A stretch of 64,000 nt of DNA from Lineus longissimus (lineage: Eukaryota; Nemertea; Pilidiophora; Heteronemertea; Lineidae): the NCBI RefSeq assembly GCF_910592395.1, contig NC_088313.1:16570437-16634436 (forward strand), in the 5' to 3' direction. The notes below the pieces were generated by a model, which saw only the letters and a list, made by a program, of their open reading frames with translations, was not told the DNA's origin and ran no database searches. The translations under genes were made by a program, and so were the position numbers. Below, piece by piece: positions 13,001-24,797 of this stretch. Positions within the stretch are counted from its first letter, which is position 1; every line of letters starts with the position of its first letter.

Positions 13001-15477
13001 GAATTCCTTCCACCAATTTTTAGATTCTTTAAAATTGTATTTTTTTTTTTTTTTTTTTTTTTTTGATTCGTTCTCTGTGTATGATTTTTATTGCATATTT
13101 GTGTTGTCTGCTCCTTATTTGGAGGTTTTTTACAATAAATTATTAATCATTATATGTACATAGCACCATTTTCAATGACGAGCCACCACCAAATGTTTTG
13201 ATGGCAACAGAAAATACCTCTTGCCATGAAAATCCGGGCACGAAACAGAGGCTTGCATTGATACATCCTTTGAATCCCGAGAGTAATTCAAAAATGAAAA
13301 TGGGAAATAAAATAATACAGCACCACGCAAACAAACAATTTCTGCTGCTGCAACCTACGATTATGATCGCCGCTGCTCTGAGGGTCAAGACCGCTGGGTC
13401 CGATTCTGATCGTAGGTCGGTGCAATCAATGATTCTGGTTAATGGCACCTGTGATGACCACAGCAAACGAGATATTTCCATTGAAGGCGATCATGACGGT
13501 AGGTCACAGTGATTTTATTACTCATTTACGGGCACCTAAAGGGAAGAATTCTAAGCGTGGAATGGCGTGTGCAGTTTTTCCAGAAAGTGACTTGCTTCAC
13601 ATCAAAATTTTTGCTGTTTGGGAATTGTTATGCATCATTTTTCATTGCTACAAACTTGACAACTGCTGTTCCATAGAAAATGTGAATATAGGACTGGGAG
13701 GAAATGAGCCAATTAGAACTGAAAGCAGCTTGGCAGAAAACATGATGCATAACAATCGCTGAACAGCAAATTCATGTGCAAAAGCAAATCGGCTGTGTTG
13801 CCCCTCTTACCGTTGATGACATGGAAAGTGCACTAGTTTTTGAAGGAGTCGAAGCAGCAGATGAGGTGGCAGACATTGATGACATCACAGGCTGTACCCC
13901 AGGGGTTTGTTGTTGTTGCATGCCCATCTGTCGGGAGAGGGAAATGCTCGGTTTATATTAGACCGTCACCGATGACTAGGCGAGTTCAATCCGATGATGG
14001 GTTCGGATATGGTCGATATGCACATAGCAGAAAGGAGTATTGATATTCAAATCTATCTTCAAGACCAATGATACAACAGGTAATCCACGTTCATTCTATA
14101 TGTTCCAATAATAATTTTCCCCCCGTCCTGTAACTTCATCACATTCTCATCGATAGATAGAAATGTCGAGCGCTGATGCCTATTGCAGCAAAAGGAATGA
14201 ATCACAGCTCTTCTGAAGTTTTTAGTACAGTCCACAGCAGGGCAGAAGTTTCCAACTTATATAAGACCATATCTGAACCTTCTGTTTTCCAAGATAACAC
14301 AAACATCATAGACCAAGGTATATCATCATGCCAATAATAATTCCACACCCAAGATTAAACAGGTTGTACTAGGCATGAATAGGAATGTCAAAATGATGCT
14401 GAAACACCACATACCATGCACTAGACAACATGATGTACTGACAGGCACACTGCCAATGGCAATGAAGTATACTCTTTTGGCAACAATTGATAATCAGCCA
14501 AGATGCCAGCAAAACTATATTTCACACTGCCACACAAAAAGGGGGTGCTTTTTAAAGGAATTGTAAAAGAAATGTAGAGATCTGAATCTGTGATCAAAGA
14601 AATAATCAAGGAATATCTTGATCGGCATCACTGAATAATCATGAAAATTACAAGAATGAATGCCTCTTGTAAAACAAAATTTTGGAGGTACAGATTTCAG
14701 ATTTTTAAGCTAAAAAATTTAAGCAAAAAATAAAACACAACACTGATATTTACATTTTACAAAAACCACACTGGCAACTTTTACAAGTGGCTAGCGGATA
14801 TTCAAGGTGATCCTATTCTAGATAATTGCAATGTGCTTCTATGAAGGAGAGTCATATACAAAGTTTAAGATGACCAAGTATAAAATGATCATGCAGACAA
14901 CCAACTGACAAGGAAAGAGATCTGAACAAGTCTGTTTCAGTAGGTTTCACAGGAAGAGTGACAATTCTCACCAAGTGGCCTTTTCATGCCATTTTCAAAG
15001 TTTCAACGTCTCTAAAAAGCCAAAGCCCTACCCCTCTCGATTTACTGCTCACTGGTGCAGGAGACTGCCTTCGATTGAAAATATTGTCTTTTTTTATCTC
15101 TTTCTGTCAGCTGTCATCATAACACAAAACAAACAGAATGAATAATCAGTAGCAAATTAGGACAGTGGAATCTCCCTTAGCGGATACCTCTCTATCAAGG
15201 ACAACCTCTCTATTAAGGACACTAGGTTTGGTCCCAAATTGGCTGTTTCCATTCAATTTGACCCCTCTAATCAGGACACCTCTCTTTAAGGACAGCACTT
15301 GTCAGTCCCGAGGGTATCCTTAATAGAGAGGTTCTACTGTAATTGGTATTTTCTGCAGTTCCCATTCCCTCGTTATCTTCACATACAAACCTGGTTCATC
15401 ATTTGCGGCTGCATCATCATTCCCTGGCCCATCATATTGGGCTGCTGTTGCATAGGAAAGTAACCCTGCTGCATTGG

Positions 15478-15511
<34 letters not shown>

Positions 15512-18500
15512 AGTTGTTGTTGTTGTTGCATCTGTTGAGCTCGCATCTGGTTAGGCGTCATGTTGGCGGAAGGACTAGTCATACCCTGACAGAGATACAA
15601 CAAACGTGCACACAACAGAACAAGCACAAAAGAAGGCTAAACACGTTATCGCCCAGAAGCTAGAGTAGATGTCGAGTCTCACTCTCAGCGTAAATGTACC
15701 ATTATCTAGTCACAAATACAACGAAAATCACTGTCAGCCCCTGATTTCCAGCGATTCGTTGTTCATTCAGATATCATATTACCAGATCAAGTATTAAAGG
15801 TTGCCTTGCTCTCATGACGTACTATCTTCACTAAATGTCGCAGCTGGATTGACAGAGCTCAGTAAAGTCATTTCCATATTTGGATCTCCATCTGCAGATG
15901 ATCAATCAATGATGTAGATAATCATTCATGATTCATATCATATTTTATGGACCCACCTATTCATTTTAAAAACGAATAACCCATTAAATTTCCAGACCAG
16001 GGCCACTACCAGTACCACAACTACCAGGTACCCAATTGAATTTGAAACTAAACTATAGCTATAGGCTAAAATGATCCAGAAAAATTTGCCAAAACAGGCT
16101 GCAATTCATTTTCAAATTGAAAAGACTCTGAAAGATGCCCACATCCCCTGAACTAGTACTTTCTTGTTTTGCAAAGCAACAGAATCAAGCTATTCTATTT
16201 TTCTAGCAGCTACTCAGTACTCTCCTCAGCAAAAGGTTGTACCGTGGCCAAAATGGCATTCATTCCTTTAGAAATTGCATGAGAACCCATCAATTGCTTC
16301 TTGAAATTCAGCTAGAGAGGAATAAAATGCCATTTCAGCCAAGCACAACGATTGTCTGAGGAGAGTATGAAAGGTACAAGCCGATGGTACACCATACATA
16401 AAGCTACAACAGTACTCACACTAACAGAGTCAACACTCAACAAACTCGCTTCCTCGTTTGGCACAGACGATGTGTTGACACTAGTGTCAATTTCAGTCTG
16501 ATACCACAAATGTAGAATTCGAACATTTAAGGTCTTCTAAACGGGCTATCCTACATGTATCAACATAGTTTTTTCTCTCTCCTCATTATAAAGTCATGTC
16601 AAACAGCCTCAGATTCAGAATCACATATTCTTTACGTGCGAAATATTTTGATGCAGTTTTATCATTATGTGACAGCAATGTGTGAAATGACAACTAAAAA
16701 TCTATGACAGATTGGACATATTTTGCTAACATTTACTTTTAGAACAAAAATGACATTTTAGCACTTACCATGTTCATAGAAGCCACATTAGCTCCCATCA
16801 TTCCCTGCTGGTTTACCATATTCATACCAGCCATATTTGATTGTCCCATTGGCGCCATCATGGGTGCCATACCCATCGGTGGCGAGACCGGAGACATCAT
16901 GCCTGGGGCGGGCGTCGTTTGTTGTTGTAGGCCTAGCGCCATTCCCGACGGCACTGGCTGGATGGGTTGTGATGATGGCATGAGGGGCTGAGACGCGGGC
17001 ATTGACAGTCCCGATAATAAATCCACCGACGATGACTTTGTCACTGTTGTCGTTTGTAACGCCGTAGTTTGTTGAGTTTTTGTTGAACTAGCATTGAAGG
17101 CGGCAAAATCACCAAATTCGTTTGATGGGCTGAAAAAGATCAAATATCATTATTTTTATGTCGCAACGAAGAATGGTGGAAACAAAATGGCTGCTTACAC
17201 TTGCAATGCCGGTCTTCTGATAATGTGCGAACATCAATAGGTCCTTGTAAATGTAGTCGGTACCAACACTAGCTGAATTTGCTCTTACATGACCAGTCTT
17301 ATCAGTTCAAGAAATATCAAGGCGCCCAGACATCAATCCATGTCACTTACCTTGTTGGGGTTTTCTGTGAACCGAAAGCAGCAAAGTCTCCAAAATCATT
17401 TGAAGCTGAAAAGAACAAAAAGATGCTGTCATCAAAAGTCAGACTTCTTTGGGTTTTGAGCAATAATGTCCGAGTGAAATGCTATACAAAGCAACGTGAG
17501 AACTCTGTGATGGAGATTGGCCAGGGGGGAAATCTGCCAACAGACGAGAGTCGAGGACGTCGACAGTAGCTCAATTGGATAATTGAGTGTACTTTCTGAA
17601 CACTATTCGACATGGAATACATCTGCTCATTCTTTCTAATAGTAAACTTACATTGTGAAACTGTCCGGGCTCGAGATAAGGAATCAAAATCAGCGAAGTC
17701 ACCATTTGCATTAGTGGTCAATTCCTCTCCGAATGGATCACTTCTTTTACTTGGTGATGTGTCTATGAGATGTGGACCAGGGTCACTTGATATAGATGTT
17801 TGACTCTGAAAGAAACATGTCAACATATTAACGATTGCAGATTGATTCGAAGTAGCATAGTTTCCTCCACTAAGTCAGATATTTGTTTTGAGACCCCAAT
17901 TCAGCCAACTGAGGTGCGATCATGACACATCCATGACTGAAACAAGAAAAAGAAGAAAAAAAGGCTGAGGCATGATCCGGAATTGGGGAAACTTCGATGC
18001 AAAACTCTATCCTGAATGACCAGCATTATAGATTTCATAGGACAAGGGTACATATGGACTTACCACAGAGTCTCTGTCTCCTCCATATGATGATGCTGCC
18101 CCTAAATCTATTTTTTTATTATTGCCTCTAGATCGTCGATTTGTTGTAATTTTTTCTGTCTTTGTCGTATGTGTTCGCTCCACTTTATGCGTAAATTCCT
18201 CGTCATCATCCTTGAATTCGTATTTGCCGTTACTGTCTCTCTCGTCGGGATAATCTTCATCATTACTGCAAAGATAAATATCATACACTTGTTGAGAACT
18301 TTGTTGAGTCATTATCAAATATCAAGACTCAAGTAAGACTTTGATAAGTTCAGGGTACGTGTCAATTGAAGGTTACATCTTTAGACAGGGCTGGAATAAG
18401 CTTTAGCGTTTTGACAGAGCGGTGAAAGTGATTTCAATAAATTTTTTTTGAGCCATACACGTTAGTGATATCTGTAAACACAAAATAAAAGGCATGCAAA

Positions 18501-21500
18501 TATTTTTTGGTTTACAGTATAACAGGAGGTCATGGCATCATTATCAAAGCAGGAAGACGTCTGCCCACTTGTAATGTAGGTCAATAACGCTGAGAACCAG
18601 CACAGGTATCAACTTGAGGATAAGAAAGTACTAACATTACTCAATCAATGAACAGGAACAACAGTTTAAGTTTTGAACAGGATAGGTGGCCTAAAACTGC
18701 ATTTTTATTAGAAAACAATAGTGCCAATATATATACCTTACTATCTAGGTCATACTCAAATAGTTGAACAATTAGAATACGAAAAACATGGTGCAAACTT
18801 TTACTCTAAAAAACTTCTATTAGAAATTAAATCAATGACCCACTTCTTAATCGCCGCTACAAAAATTGCCTTGTACCTTTCGACCCCACAGAGCAGACCG
18901 ATCATTTAATTACATGGCATGCTCACGAGGCCACCAACACCACAACTAGATAAATGCTGCTGAAAGGATGTGCTTTTAACCACTCTCCTGACATGCATGC
19001 TATGTGACTGTCCACATTGTAAACAGTTTTTTTCTTCCAGTTCTTCCCTTCTTCTTACACTATGAGATTTTGAAGACACATGACAGGCTCCTCACTGGCG
19101 CAAGAACCCAACTTTTTTCATGAGTTACAAAAACCCTCCGGAAAGGGCCAAGCATGAGGGGGAAAGGAGACACAGGGTCAGGGATGACATCGATGCATGC
19201 ATGGAGGGTCATGTTGGCCAGGCATTGCTCAGAAGGAATATACGTCGTTTCTGGAATCGAGTCAGAATGAAGCCAGGGTGCAGGTGGTACTGATAGGCGC
19301 TAACATGAAACAGAAAGGTTTGTGGTTGCTCATTCCGATCAGAAATGCACATGTACAACAAAAATTGCATGTATTATGCAGAGTATAATTGACTTTTTAA
19401 CCGGGAGATCAATCTTTGTACACCTCAACACAAAATACAGTACTTTTACATGTATCACTGCTTCGCACACACCCCACCCCACTGGCGATACTTTTCAAAG
19501 AAATACTGCACAATTTGAACCTCACTTCATCAAACATAACAACCTTCCCAATACTACCCAAACCGAAAACAGCAACCAGGCACTCGACCACTTCTGCAAC
19601 CAACGCTACTGATTTTGGCATCAACACAGCTACCTCATTGACTTGGCCAATCTCTTCACCATTTTCACCAAACAACAATTTTGCCTGTTTTTCTCATGCA
19701 GTGGAAGCTCATCATTCTGGGACCTTTCATTTTATCATCACCCCACCAAGCGCAGTCCAAGCCCATAATGGAATACCTTTAAACAGACCCCATACATTTC
19801 TTATCAAGAAAGTCATACTCTTACACAACAGAGTATCGTTTGCTTTGTATGGCTGAGAGAACTTGTCTTAAACTCTTCGGGTCATCCATAGATCCAAATA
19901 CATGTAGATCTTCACTTAAAATGTTCCTGGATTAAAAGATTTTTGTAAGTATAATTCATTTTTAACAAAATATACTGATATCCCCAGATTTTTCCTTCAT
20001 AATCATACATTACAATTCCATGAATCTTTTTCTCCAGAAGATTTCACAGGCAGTGTCCCATAACAATTTCTTGGGACTACAGCACCCGCGAACACTTTCT
20101 ATGCATTCTCTCCCCCTCCGAATTTTTTCTAAACAAGTGACTTGTGATAAATAGGACATGAACCAATCAAGTGATCAGAGGAAGGAAGGACCTGGTGAGG
20201 CAAGAGCCCAGACAAACAAGGAACGGATGGTAACATCACACAGGACCACACAGACACTCTAGTTTGGATTTAAAGGAAAACTTTATCTAGCCCAGGGAGT
20301 GACAACATATACTAGCAGCTTTGACAAGACTAGGGATGGATGACCTAACTAGACTAAGGGATAACCCAAGATATTATGGAATGGGATTGATTGGCTTACT
20401 CAAGAATAACCCTGCAAAATAACGAATAACTAGGTGAATGACTGATGACAACCGAACTATTCTGATGAGTTTGTTCACTTGTAGTTGTAATGTCATTCAA
20501 AAATTATATGGAGGAGTTAGATTTCTTTGTTTTAGCTTAAAATCACATTTCACTGAGGCCGATGTCCGAATTGAGAAAATACCGAAGGCATCGCCATTTG
20601 TCATCCAATGTTCATAACACTTGGGAATGAGGATTCAAATTCTTACTTTTGAATCCAACAGAATAGAATGTACATAAGGAAGATAACAACGTTTTCAACA
20701 GTCACAAGGACTTCAAGAACGTCCCCACACTCTTGAATTTTATAAGACTTGAGTTGCCCACCCTAAAAAAATCACCCAACAGAATCACTACCAGAGGTGT
20801 ACAAAGATTGTCTAACAATTGTAATGATAGTGTAACAACGCATTATTTCAAAATGCACCATAAAAAAACTATGAAAATGTTCTTCAAGCAAGTCACTGCT
20901 CAGACTTGGCTGACGAACGTTCTCTTTTTCCGATGTTGACAAAATGACCAACCTGCGATATGGGGGGTCCTCAGTGCTACCAATTTGACTAAAAGATATC
21001 AAGATTTAAAGAGAACGGGTTAGCAACACAAATTATCACAAAATACATTCAACAGAAGTTATGCAGGATATAATTTATATACATGCAACAGCAGGAAACA
21101 AGTGAATTGATAATATCAATTCTCTTAAATAGGGACCCATTATTTGGCAATTCACAACTTTGCTTGAAAATCATTAAATTCGTAGTAACTGTCAAAATTT
21201 GAAGGATTAGTGAAACAATCAAAGCGGACCAAGTCAGCCTTCGGTGTTATTAGTGCTTCCTCAAGGGCATGCATAAAAGCGAAGGAAGCAGGGGGTGACC
21301 CTGTGGTGGAAAAGCCAAGATTGTGTGGTCAGTGTGCTAGGAAATATGCATTGAAAGCAGGACTGAAATTAAGCAGAGGACACCTTGCAAAACCAAAACT
21401 GAGGATGACAATTTTAAATAACGATGGTCGGACATAACACTCAAGACTTTCCGAAGGACCTCATACATAAATGGTGAATAGGTCACAACTCATCCACAAA

Positions 21501-24500
21501 TGACCCCTCACAAACACTGTTAGATACCTTTTTATTTCAGTATAACCCATAATTCTGCTCATGAAATTGAGTAAGCCATTCAGGAAAGTATCAAGAAACA
21601 TGGTCATCGAGTGTTGTTGGTGAACAGAGCACTTGGCTAGAGTTGCATGTATGATCACAGGCAGACAGCAGGACAATACCATACCCTCGGGCAGAAAGAG
21701 AAATACTGCAGCTGTTTCTCTGAGGCAGCAGCTGCAGAGGTGATTTTCACTACAAATTGATATCCATCTATCATTCGAACCGTCACAGCTAGAACCAGTC
21801 ACCAAGGAACCTAAGTCAAAATGAATAATACGGATCATGTTTGTTGATTCTTACCTGTGATCGGGAGTGTCATCAAAACTCCTTCGGCGATTATTCCAAA
21901 ACTCTTTCACTTTGTCCAGCGCTTCAACTGCTTTTGATCGATTGCCTTTGTCCCAGTCGTCAAAATTGTCTAATTTTGAATCCAACTGTGAAGGCTTCTC
22001 CACTCTCTTAGGTTCTTCATCGTATCGATCACCTACAAAGTAGAACCAGTTTTACTTAAGCATGAGCAATGTTCTTTTCGGAACCCCACGAGGGAAGGCT
22101 TTAGCGTGAAGATCCCATAGTCATCGGGCAGAGCAAACAATGGACTCGGCCATAACAGTTTTCCCCCGTCCCACACGGTCTGAAGCACACAAAGCTAAAG
22201 GAAAATGGTTCAAATCTTGATGCTTGCATTACACTTACTGTAATTCCCAGAAAGAGACTCTTTAGACATGCCAACGTATTTATCCTTATTTTTCTTTGCC
22301 AGCTTCCTCTCTTCTCGTAACCGGTCATCACTCTGTATAAATTCTAGAAGGTCTTTTGTTTTCTGGCGAACTGAAAAGAAACAATTTATCAAACTTTCAA
22401 AAATCTGTTTGCACTTTTCAATATTTTCAATGTTCAAAGCAATACATGTAGTTCATGATCAAACTGAAATTATTACTCCCAGATATTCTGGTTTGCTTTG
22501 AATTGAGCAGGTGGAAGCTCAGAGAACTACTTCAGTCAACGACTCGCAGTACCTTTCAAAAAATTGTCGTCTTCTAATGTCATAAACCGTCCCTACTCCT
22601 GCGTGTAAAGCTGATACCCACCATTTAAACCCTGATCTTTTCCAAATTCATCTGTAAACGTGTATCCCTCTAAGCTGCGTAGATCGTACAGGTGCTCACG
22701 GGCACTGGTCACAACGCGTTCCGATCCGTTTTTGATGAGGTAAGACAGCAGTAAAAGTGACTAAAAACAGAAAAGAATGCATTAGAATATTCAAGTCTCC
22801 AGATGACTGACAGACAGTTTGTTTTAGACCTTATCCTTTGCAGTAGGCTCCGAGTTATCCATATCGAGCCATTCCGGCCTTCTGTACTGGGGAGTGTGTA
22901 ACTGAAAGAAGATTTGAGAAAGCAAGAAGGCCATTTAGGAGTGCACCAACTACCATAAACTAAAGTCCAGTATAAATAGTGACCACTGCACCTCCAATCC
23001 AAACTCCAACCAGTTCATCCAATCCAAGTAATCACAGTCCAGATTCTTAGTCAAAAATATCAAATTGCTACATTGTGATAAATCAATCAAACTTGCCTTG
23101 TAAACGCGTCTCCAGTTTTTCTTGTTATTATCATGTAACATCCTCTTCCAAAGCATACCCATCACCTCAGGGAAATGTTCATAAGTGAATGTGTATTGAG
23201 CGATCTCTGACTTTAGCGTCCCAGTCGGCCCCCAAGGATCATCATTGGTGGCTTCTCGCACTTTGGCTTCGACCTCAGAATAGTTCATCACCACATTGGT
23301 GCTGAAAGGCGAGAGAAAAGATACAGCATTCTAAGAAACCAATATCATGGAATGGACAAATGCATTCACATTTCTAACTTGATTTGTGCAGCAAATCGTG
23401 AACAGTATTTGATTTGAATGATGGCATGACCGGATGGCATATTCAAGATCATGTGTTATGTTTACCCACGATATTGAGAATTGGCCAAATGCATTCACAT
23501 TTCTAACTTGATTTGTGCAGCAAATCGTGAACAGTATTTGATTTGAATGATGGCATGACCGGATGGCATATTCAAGATCATGTGTTATGTTTACCCACGA
23601 TATTGAGAATTGGCCGGACAAGATGATTGGCTGATAAGCTCAGGTTCTGATTGTAACTTCTGCCACCTGAACAATCGATCTTGAAAACAGTTTTTCAATC
23701 ATTGATATTGATCATTATCATTGTGGCAGATACTGACACCGAGATGCGCTTGAAACTAAAATGCCCAGTTGCTGTAGAAAGGCACCAGATGTCGTCATTA
23801 GAAATTACAGTCATACATTGCACATGCCCATACCGACAATTGAAGCAGATGTGCATTTGTGCCAATATAATACAGCCAGGAACAGCATAGCACTAGCAGT
23901 AGAACCCCATGAATATACAATTCATTAGTCATCCACACGCATCCATAAATGGACAAAATGGATTTTATTAACAGTATAACACCTATTAAAGATATTGTAC
24001 TGCAAACCTCATTTATCACCAAACTGACTGAATTGGTAGACCCTGGCCCTTGGACCTATGTAAAAGTGATTGGGTAGGGTACATGTAGGCCTAATCAGGA
24101 CTGTCACCTAACAACATGTAGGCCTAGGCCCCTACGGTCTTTTCACATTCCTGAGTATTCCAATTCTCGCTTTGCGAGTATGCCATTCCATGGACTACCA
24201 TCATTCTAAAGTGAATGCAAATACAGCGAACTTCAGTTTCTAACGGCTGCCACTTGTTTTACGGTTACGCAGGGATTCGAGTAAAGTCGGACCTGAACTG
24301 AGGCGCGTATTCTGTTGTGCGGGTGGACTTCCCCATCCTGCAGGTGGCTAGCCTGCGCATAAATGCAATGGGTGGCGTGTGGTGGGCGTCGATCTTTTGT
24401 TTAACAGTTTGAGGATAGTCAAGGCTTTCATGGGAGTTAACAAATTTATTTGATGAGTGACTCACACTTGTCAAAAAAATTCTATCCCCAACAAAAACTA

Positions 24501-24797
24501 ACATAACAAAACGCTGCAAAAAGTGTATCCTACATAGTCTGAGACAGAATAACGTATTCAATAAATGATGAGGGTTGTGTATTCACTGGCAAAGGGATAG
24601 GTTATTGCCTATTTTGCAGGATATGCGAGGAATTCTGTCATTGACGTGTCACTCTGTCTGCTTCGCGTCAAAAATACACAACCATTATACTAAATGCACT
24701 GCATAGCTACACATATACGATAGCCGGGACCAACCCCCCTCAACTTATCCTTCTATTTCACTTACACTTTGTCGGCTATCTCTCTGACTTTCCACAT
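10007..24797 (-). CDS. CLINT1: Clathrin interactor 1 / epsinR (ENTH-domain adaptor)
   Basis: Exons: 24797-24766, 23301-23097, [22901-22830 candidate cassette], 22760-22622, 22370-22239, 22032-21855, 20988-20953, 18265-18064, 17805-17652, 17405-17351, 17129-16769, 16497-16420, 15585-15391, 13927-13811, 12708-12573, 12369-12316, 10907-10800, 10143-10007. All phases agree; 796 aa with the cassette, 772 without (human 625). Residues 1-150 are the ENTH domain: MWKVREIADKV, NYSEVEAKVREATNDDPWGP, NWRRVYK, SLLLLSYLIKNGSERVV. Then come KNKDKYVG, an acidic/basic linker, DFGDFAAF-type motifs expected to bind GGA/AP-1 ears and clathrin, and a Met/Gln-rich tail ending QAFGTLGNFK. CLINT1 binds PI4P, clathrin and AP-1 at the trans-Golgi and endosomes and sorts SNAREs. 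The intron after 23097 has a GC donor (AAG/GCAAGT). Tail exons of 195, 117, 78 and 36 nt are symmetric, which allows skipping. Confidence 0.95.
10298..10778 (-). mobile_element. Solo LTR, copy 1 (in last CLINT1 intron)
   Basis: A 481-bp element starting TG and ending CA, flanked by the 4-bp duplication GTAA (10294-10297 and 10779-10782). Read on the minus strand it matches copy 2 at 44293-44802 over most of its length. Shared parts include the TGATCA-rich block, two ATTGG (CCAAT) boxes, a degenerate TATA box, CGTCATCCCGACGAACTA, and an end after an AATAAAGGATCCGGACG polyadenylation block. There is no internal coding region or second LTR. Its end lies 22 bp from the 10800 exon. Confidence 0.85.
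15163..15339. mobile_element. Tigger/pogo-like MITE, copy A (CLINT1 intron)
   Basis: Ends are imperfect inverted copies: CAGTGGAATCTCCCTTAGCG at the left and a right end reading inward as CAGTAGAACCTCTCTATTAA. The interior contains more AGAGAGG/AAGGACA blocks. CAGT(A/G)GAACCTC termini are typical of pogo/Tigger-derived elements. It is related to copy B at 45614-45768. There is no transposase frame. Confidence 0.7.
15479..15535. repeat. CAA (Gln) codon repeat in CLINT1
   Basis: A near-pure TTG/GTT run which, read on the minus strand, gives an almost unbroken run of CAA codons (one CTA) in exon 15585-15391. It encodes a polyglutamine tract in the CLINT1 tail. Pure CAA repeats are prone to length change. 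Confidence 0.9.
22830..22901 (-). CDS. CLINT1: Candidate 72-nt cassette exon of CLINT1
   Basis: Between the exons encoding NWRRVYK and SLLLLSYL lies a 72-nt open stretch in the same phase (0 to 0). It has a strong acceptor (TTTCTCAAATCTTCTTTCAG) and a weak donor (AAG/GTCTAA), and encodes LHTPQYRRPEWLDMDNSEPT plus AKDK. Known ENTH domains join VYK directly to the next helical residues, so inclusion would insert 24 residues into the middle of that helix. It may be an alternative exon or a chance open frame. Confidence 0.45.
23357..23614. repeat. 129-bp tandem duplication in CLINT1 intron 1
   Basis: Two nearly identical copies head to tail (CAAATGCATTCACATTTCTA at 23357 and again at 23486, period 129). 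It lies just upstream, in gene sense, of the second coding exon. The near identity indicates a recent duplication. Confidence 0.93.

Noticed and set aside
19416-19856. Plus-strand open frame of 146 aa in a CLINT1 intron
   Set aside because: Thr/Pro/His-rich composition with no motif, and opposite to the gene. Probably chance.
22709-23002. Minus-strand 97-aa frame overlapping CLINT1 exons
   Set aside because: Out of frame with the conserved ENTH coding sequence in the same region.
23040-23098. Read-through of CLINT1 exon 2 past VYK (ASLIDLSQ)
   Set aside because: Does not match the conserved ENTH continuation, whereas the GC-donor splice does.
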